Assembly: GCA_029204225.1 (NCBI GenBank)
Contig: CM055094.1
Coordinates: 18,309,179 to 18,373,178 of the forward strand
DNA: 64,000 nt
Direction of reading: 5' to 3'
Source of the DNA: Diphasiastrum complanatum
Lineage: Eukaryota > Streptophyta > Lycopodiopsida > Lycopodiales > Lycopodiaceae
Below the pieces are notes generated by a model. It made no database searches and was not told the DNA's origin. It saw only the letters and a program-made list of their open reading frames with translations. Positions 61,141 through 64,000 of this stretch are shown one piece after another (the stretch's first letter is position 1; every line of letters begins with the position of its first letter). Position numbers and translations under genes: made by a program.

Positions 61141-61619
61141 CTAGTGTGAATACATAATATAGGTATCAGACAACATGTATACCTTGGATCATACACATGG
61201 CACCCCATTGTTGTCCAATTGAGGACTCGTCTAGTATGATCGAATTGTACCCATGCATTCCTCATATCACCATTGCTAGTTCTCTGCATTCAAATCACAA
61301 GATCCACACCTGATGCAGGCCCCTTTGTGGACATCTTAAAACCAAGCAGCACTCATCAGCGGGACCCTATCATGGGAATCTACTACCATGAAAAAACTCA
61401 TACATTTTTCTTTAGCAACAACAAGCTGTCCAGACCATCTCTTAAAGGATGAGAGAAATTTCGAACATTGGTTACCATTTTCCGCAACATGTAGAAAAAG
61501 AAACAACAAGCGAATGAATATGACATGAAAAGAAGTGAAGATTTGCAAATAGACCTTGAAATACTTGCTCAAGCAGGAAGACACCTTCTGCTCTCCACCA
61601 GGGGAATGAGCTCCTCTAG

Positions 61620-62912
61620 AAAGTTTGTGAGCTCCACATCGCCAACACCCTCTTTTTCCTTTTTATCTTTCTTGAGCATTGATAACATGATCAGCTCCTT
61701 CGCTATGCTCATTTGCAGTTTTCTTGGACCGACACTCCTGTCTGCTCAAACCACCCTAGCAACCAAAGACCTTGTTCTCTCGATGCTATGCTTTGAGGTT
61801 TTGGGTTGCACTTCATGTGTATGTTCTCCTTTGTGTATCATCAATCTGGTGAGACTATGATCTCTTGGCATCACATAGTACACAATGCATGAACATGATC
61901 CCACACAAACTGCAGCCTTTTTACAAAAGGCACATGTGATGGACCCAGCACCATGAGCCATTATGCCAGTAGCACACTTCCTTTTTAATGTTCTCTTAAA
62001 AAACGTGTTGTTCATTTTCTCGTTGTTTAGGTAATGGGGACATTTCATTGACACTCCAACATTCCAGCATAGTAACTAATTCAGATGACCCCTTCAAACA
62101 AAACATTACTCATCACAGCCTCTGTCCATATGTGTCCATCGTATTTTTGCTCCATACCATCCATCACACTGGTTTTTCCATGCGTGGGAGGGAGTTCAAA
62201 GATCACATCCACATTATGAATCCTGGGAATCTTGCATACAGATAGATGTGTCTTTATTTTTCCAAGTAGTTTTCTATAGTGTTTGTTCTTGGCTTTGACA
62301 TAATACATTGAAGAACACTTTGTCCTATACAGTTGTGGTTGAGGGTGTTGTGTCTCCAAGAGTCATTGGGCCATCGGTTGTGATTGAGGGTGGTATGTCT
62401 CCAAAAGTCGTCGGCCCATTCTCATCTAGGCTATCGAGGTCAATTGTTTGCGGGTAGCTATATTCCATTGCTTTAGACTAGCACTTTTGAAAGTTATGAT
62501 TTCTTACTGTTTCGGATGAGAATGGGCTATCAACATCGATGTTAAAAAAGTTTGGGTATTCTTTCTTGTTAGTGATAACCAGATACTGTGTTGATAGTGA
62601 CTCTTTGAAGATATAGTGGTTGTTTCCCTCGATGTCCTTATGGCTTGTCAATGGGACTATCGTTCTGAGTTTGGTATTAGCTTCACCCATAACATTCAAA
62701 CTTGAAAATGACATGCCATTGTCTAGTTTTTGCTCTAAAAATTTTCTGCTTACAATAAGTCTTCCATCCATAAACTGTAATTTCAAGGGAGCAACATTGT
62801 TGCCATCAAATTGCAAGATGGCTTCCATCACACCTGGTAAAAGTGAACATGTATGAGGAGAGAACATATTTGGGTTTAGGGAAACCACCACATTTCTTAG
62901 TCTATGTTGCAC
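61620..62912 (-). pseudogene. Broken gene with Cys-rich region, transposase-like (uncertain)
   Basis: Minus-strand fragments in order: 62912-62478 (VMEAILQFDGNNVAPLKLQF), an acidic-Thr stretch (62470-62370; TIDLDSLDENGPTTFGD), 62359-62081 (KYDGHIWTEAVMSNVLFEG) and 62054-61746. The last has CAFCKKAAVCVGSCSC and a MPRDHSLTRLMIHKGEHTHE motif reminiscent of WRKY-GCM1/FLYWCH-type zinc fingers of Mutator-like transposases. After a TAG it continues as GPRKLQMSIAKELIMLSMLK to about 61620. At least two frame changes and several stops. The zinc-finger reading is a resemblance, not a proven match. 61141-61619 shows only scattered open fragments. Confidence 0.4.
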
Positions 62913-62960
62913 AAGTAGAAAGTAGCACTTAAGAACAAATACATTGGTATATGTGATGTT

Positions 62961-63500
62961 CTGGTCCGAGCTCAGCTACCACCATCCACTCTAATGAAAA
63001 GTCGGACGACGGACATTGTTGGAGGAGGATCGTCATACATGATAATTCTCAAACTGATGTGATAAATTGGACTGAGGCACTAGCCACGATAGATTGTCTT
63101 CAGTTTGATGTTTCATTAGATGAGCAATCCCCCAGGCAAAGGTCAGCCATTAACCCATTTTTTGATAAAGACAATATCTCGATCAACAGATTATAGCTAC
63201 CAATGAAGAAATCTAGTGAGGGCCATCAAGATTCCGTTTCACTTTTCATGATGAGACTAGAGGTTATACCTTAGGAACCACTGCAAGGAGTATGCAATGA
63301 AAAATAAATAGAAGTTCTTCAGGTGTTTACCTTGGAAGAAAGTCGAGAGTATGAGGATGAGGATTTCCTCCGATATATAGATCCTGACCATTTCAAGCTT
63401 GCACCAAAAACCCAAAACACTAGATTCACAAGAGCTTCTAGCGATCACAGATCTAATCGAAACTGCAAAGCCCCAAAAGGCAATATTGTTGTATGCTAAA
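62961..63500 (+). pseudogene. Possible coding remnant, unrecognised
   Basis: Plus-strand frames without a start codon read plausibly as protein: about 62970-63196 (TDVINWTEALATIDCLQFDV) and about 63310-63500 (ESREYEDEDFLRYIDPDHFK). The gap between them could be an intron. No domain recognised and weak support. Confidence 0.25.
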
Positions 63501-64000
63501 TGGATATAGTGGTCTATGGAGCATCATGATCCCACATTATCCAAAATTATTGTTTTATATTGTAAAAACATTTCAATTTTTATACATGTAAATGTGCTAT
63601 AGTGCCTAAATTCATGTAAAGGCCTATTTGCATCTTGTAATTTCACTTTTAGGTTAGAACTTGCAACGTTTTGTGCGACGTTCTATAGACACATTCAGGC
63701 CAATGATTGTTCTTATAAGGTCGACACTTCATGCCATTGTACACGCGCACAAATTTGAGTATCAATAGAGAGAAGAGAGCCAGTTTCCATAAGCTTGAGC
63801 GTTCTTTCCCCCTACCATCTCTTACAACATTACTTCTTATCAATTGAGTGAATACACTCTGAATGATCTGTAACTGTTTGTGATACTTGTCTGTCTGTGT
63901 CACATATATTTTTCATTTCTTACTGAATTTCAGTTACTCTAACTTGGATTTTCAAGCGTCAACAAAGAGTGACAATTCTAACTAATGTTGGCAAGGAATT
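63501..64000 (+). other. No gene recognised
   Basis: AT-rich to base 63650, then a mixed stretch with a CTCTTACAACATTACTTCTTA-type tail that resembles the end of an LTR, but no repeat partner, primer site or border is visible in the window. Confidence 0.4.

Overview
This window reads as nuclear DNA of a land plant with a large, repeat-rich genome. The one intact gene is a BTB-NPH3 (NPH3/RPT2-like) gene with GT-AG introns, a family confined to plants, and most of the rest is LTR retrotransposon wreckage of Ty1/Copia and Ty3/Gypsy type. No tRNA, rRNA or bacterial-style operon was seen. A fern, lycophyte or gymnosperm would fit the repeat load, but the species cannot be fixed from the sequence.

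Three copies of one NPH3-bearing block set the layout. Copy A (764-8668, forward) holds an NPH3 pseudogene broken by three deletions. Copy B (24033-26042, reverse) is cut off shortly after the start of exon 3. Copy C (48020-55699, forward) holds the complete gene: four exons at 49618-52246 and a predicted 665-residue protein. B and C, with the Copia element fused to each, form an inverted repeat with arms of about 4.9 and 4.8 kb (24033-28938 and 45568-50369) around a 16.6-kb spacer. A second block (12033-19231 and 35543-40260, direct) carries a Gypsy LTR, a piece of Copia integrase, a broken SET-domain gene and a Gypsy-type gag. A third repeat (1-764 and 20952-21747) is inverted.

Region by region: 1-8.7 kb is copy A with a nested deleted Copia element. 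8.7-10.9 kb is a Copia 3' half with its LTR. 10.9-12.0 kb is a separate LTR full of CACGTG palindromes. 12.0-19.2 kb is the SET block, copy 1. 19.2-21.7 kb is gag remnants and LTR-like DNA. 21.8-24.0 kb is a Copia integrase piece and a circularly permuted Copia element. 24.0-30.5 kb is NPH3-B plus a Copia element whose LTR is shared by two complementary half-interiors. 30.5-33 kb is another deleted Copia element whose LTRs carry heat-shock-element-like motifs. 33-40.3 kb is a Gypsy 5' end and SET block copy 2. 40.3-42.2 kb is Copia gag and integrase in opposite orientations. 42.4-44.3 kb is a satellite-like array built round a palindrome. 45.6-55.7 kb is Copia plus NPH3-C. 55.7-64 kb holds a decayed Gypsy pol and an unrecognised broken gene.

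Only NPH3-C (and perhaps a short repeat-containing ORF behind it) looks capable of making a protein. No retroelement here looks able to move on its own. The most interesting points are the permuted element (consistent with reinsertion of a one-LTR circle), the HSE-like LTR, the SET gene embedded between retroelement pieces and then duplicated, the CAG-to-TAG decay pattern, and the palindromic satellite.
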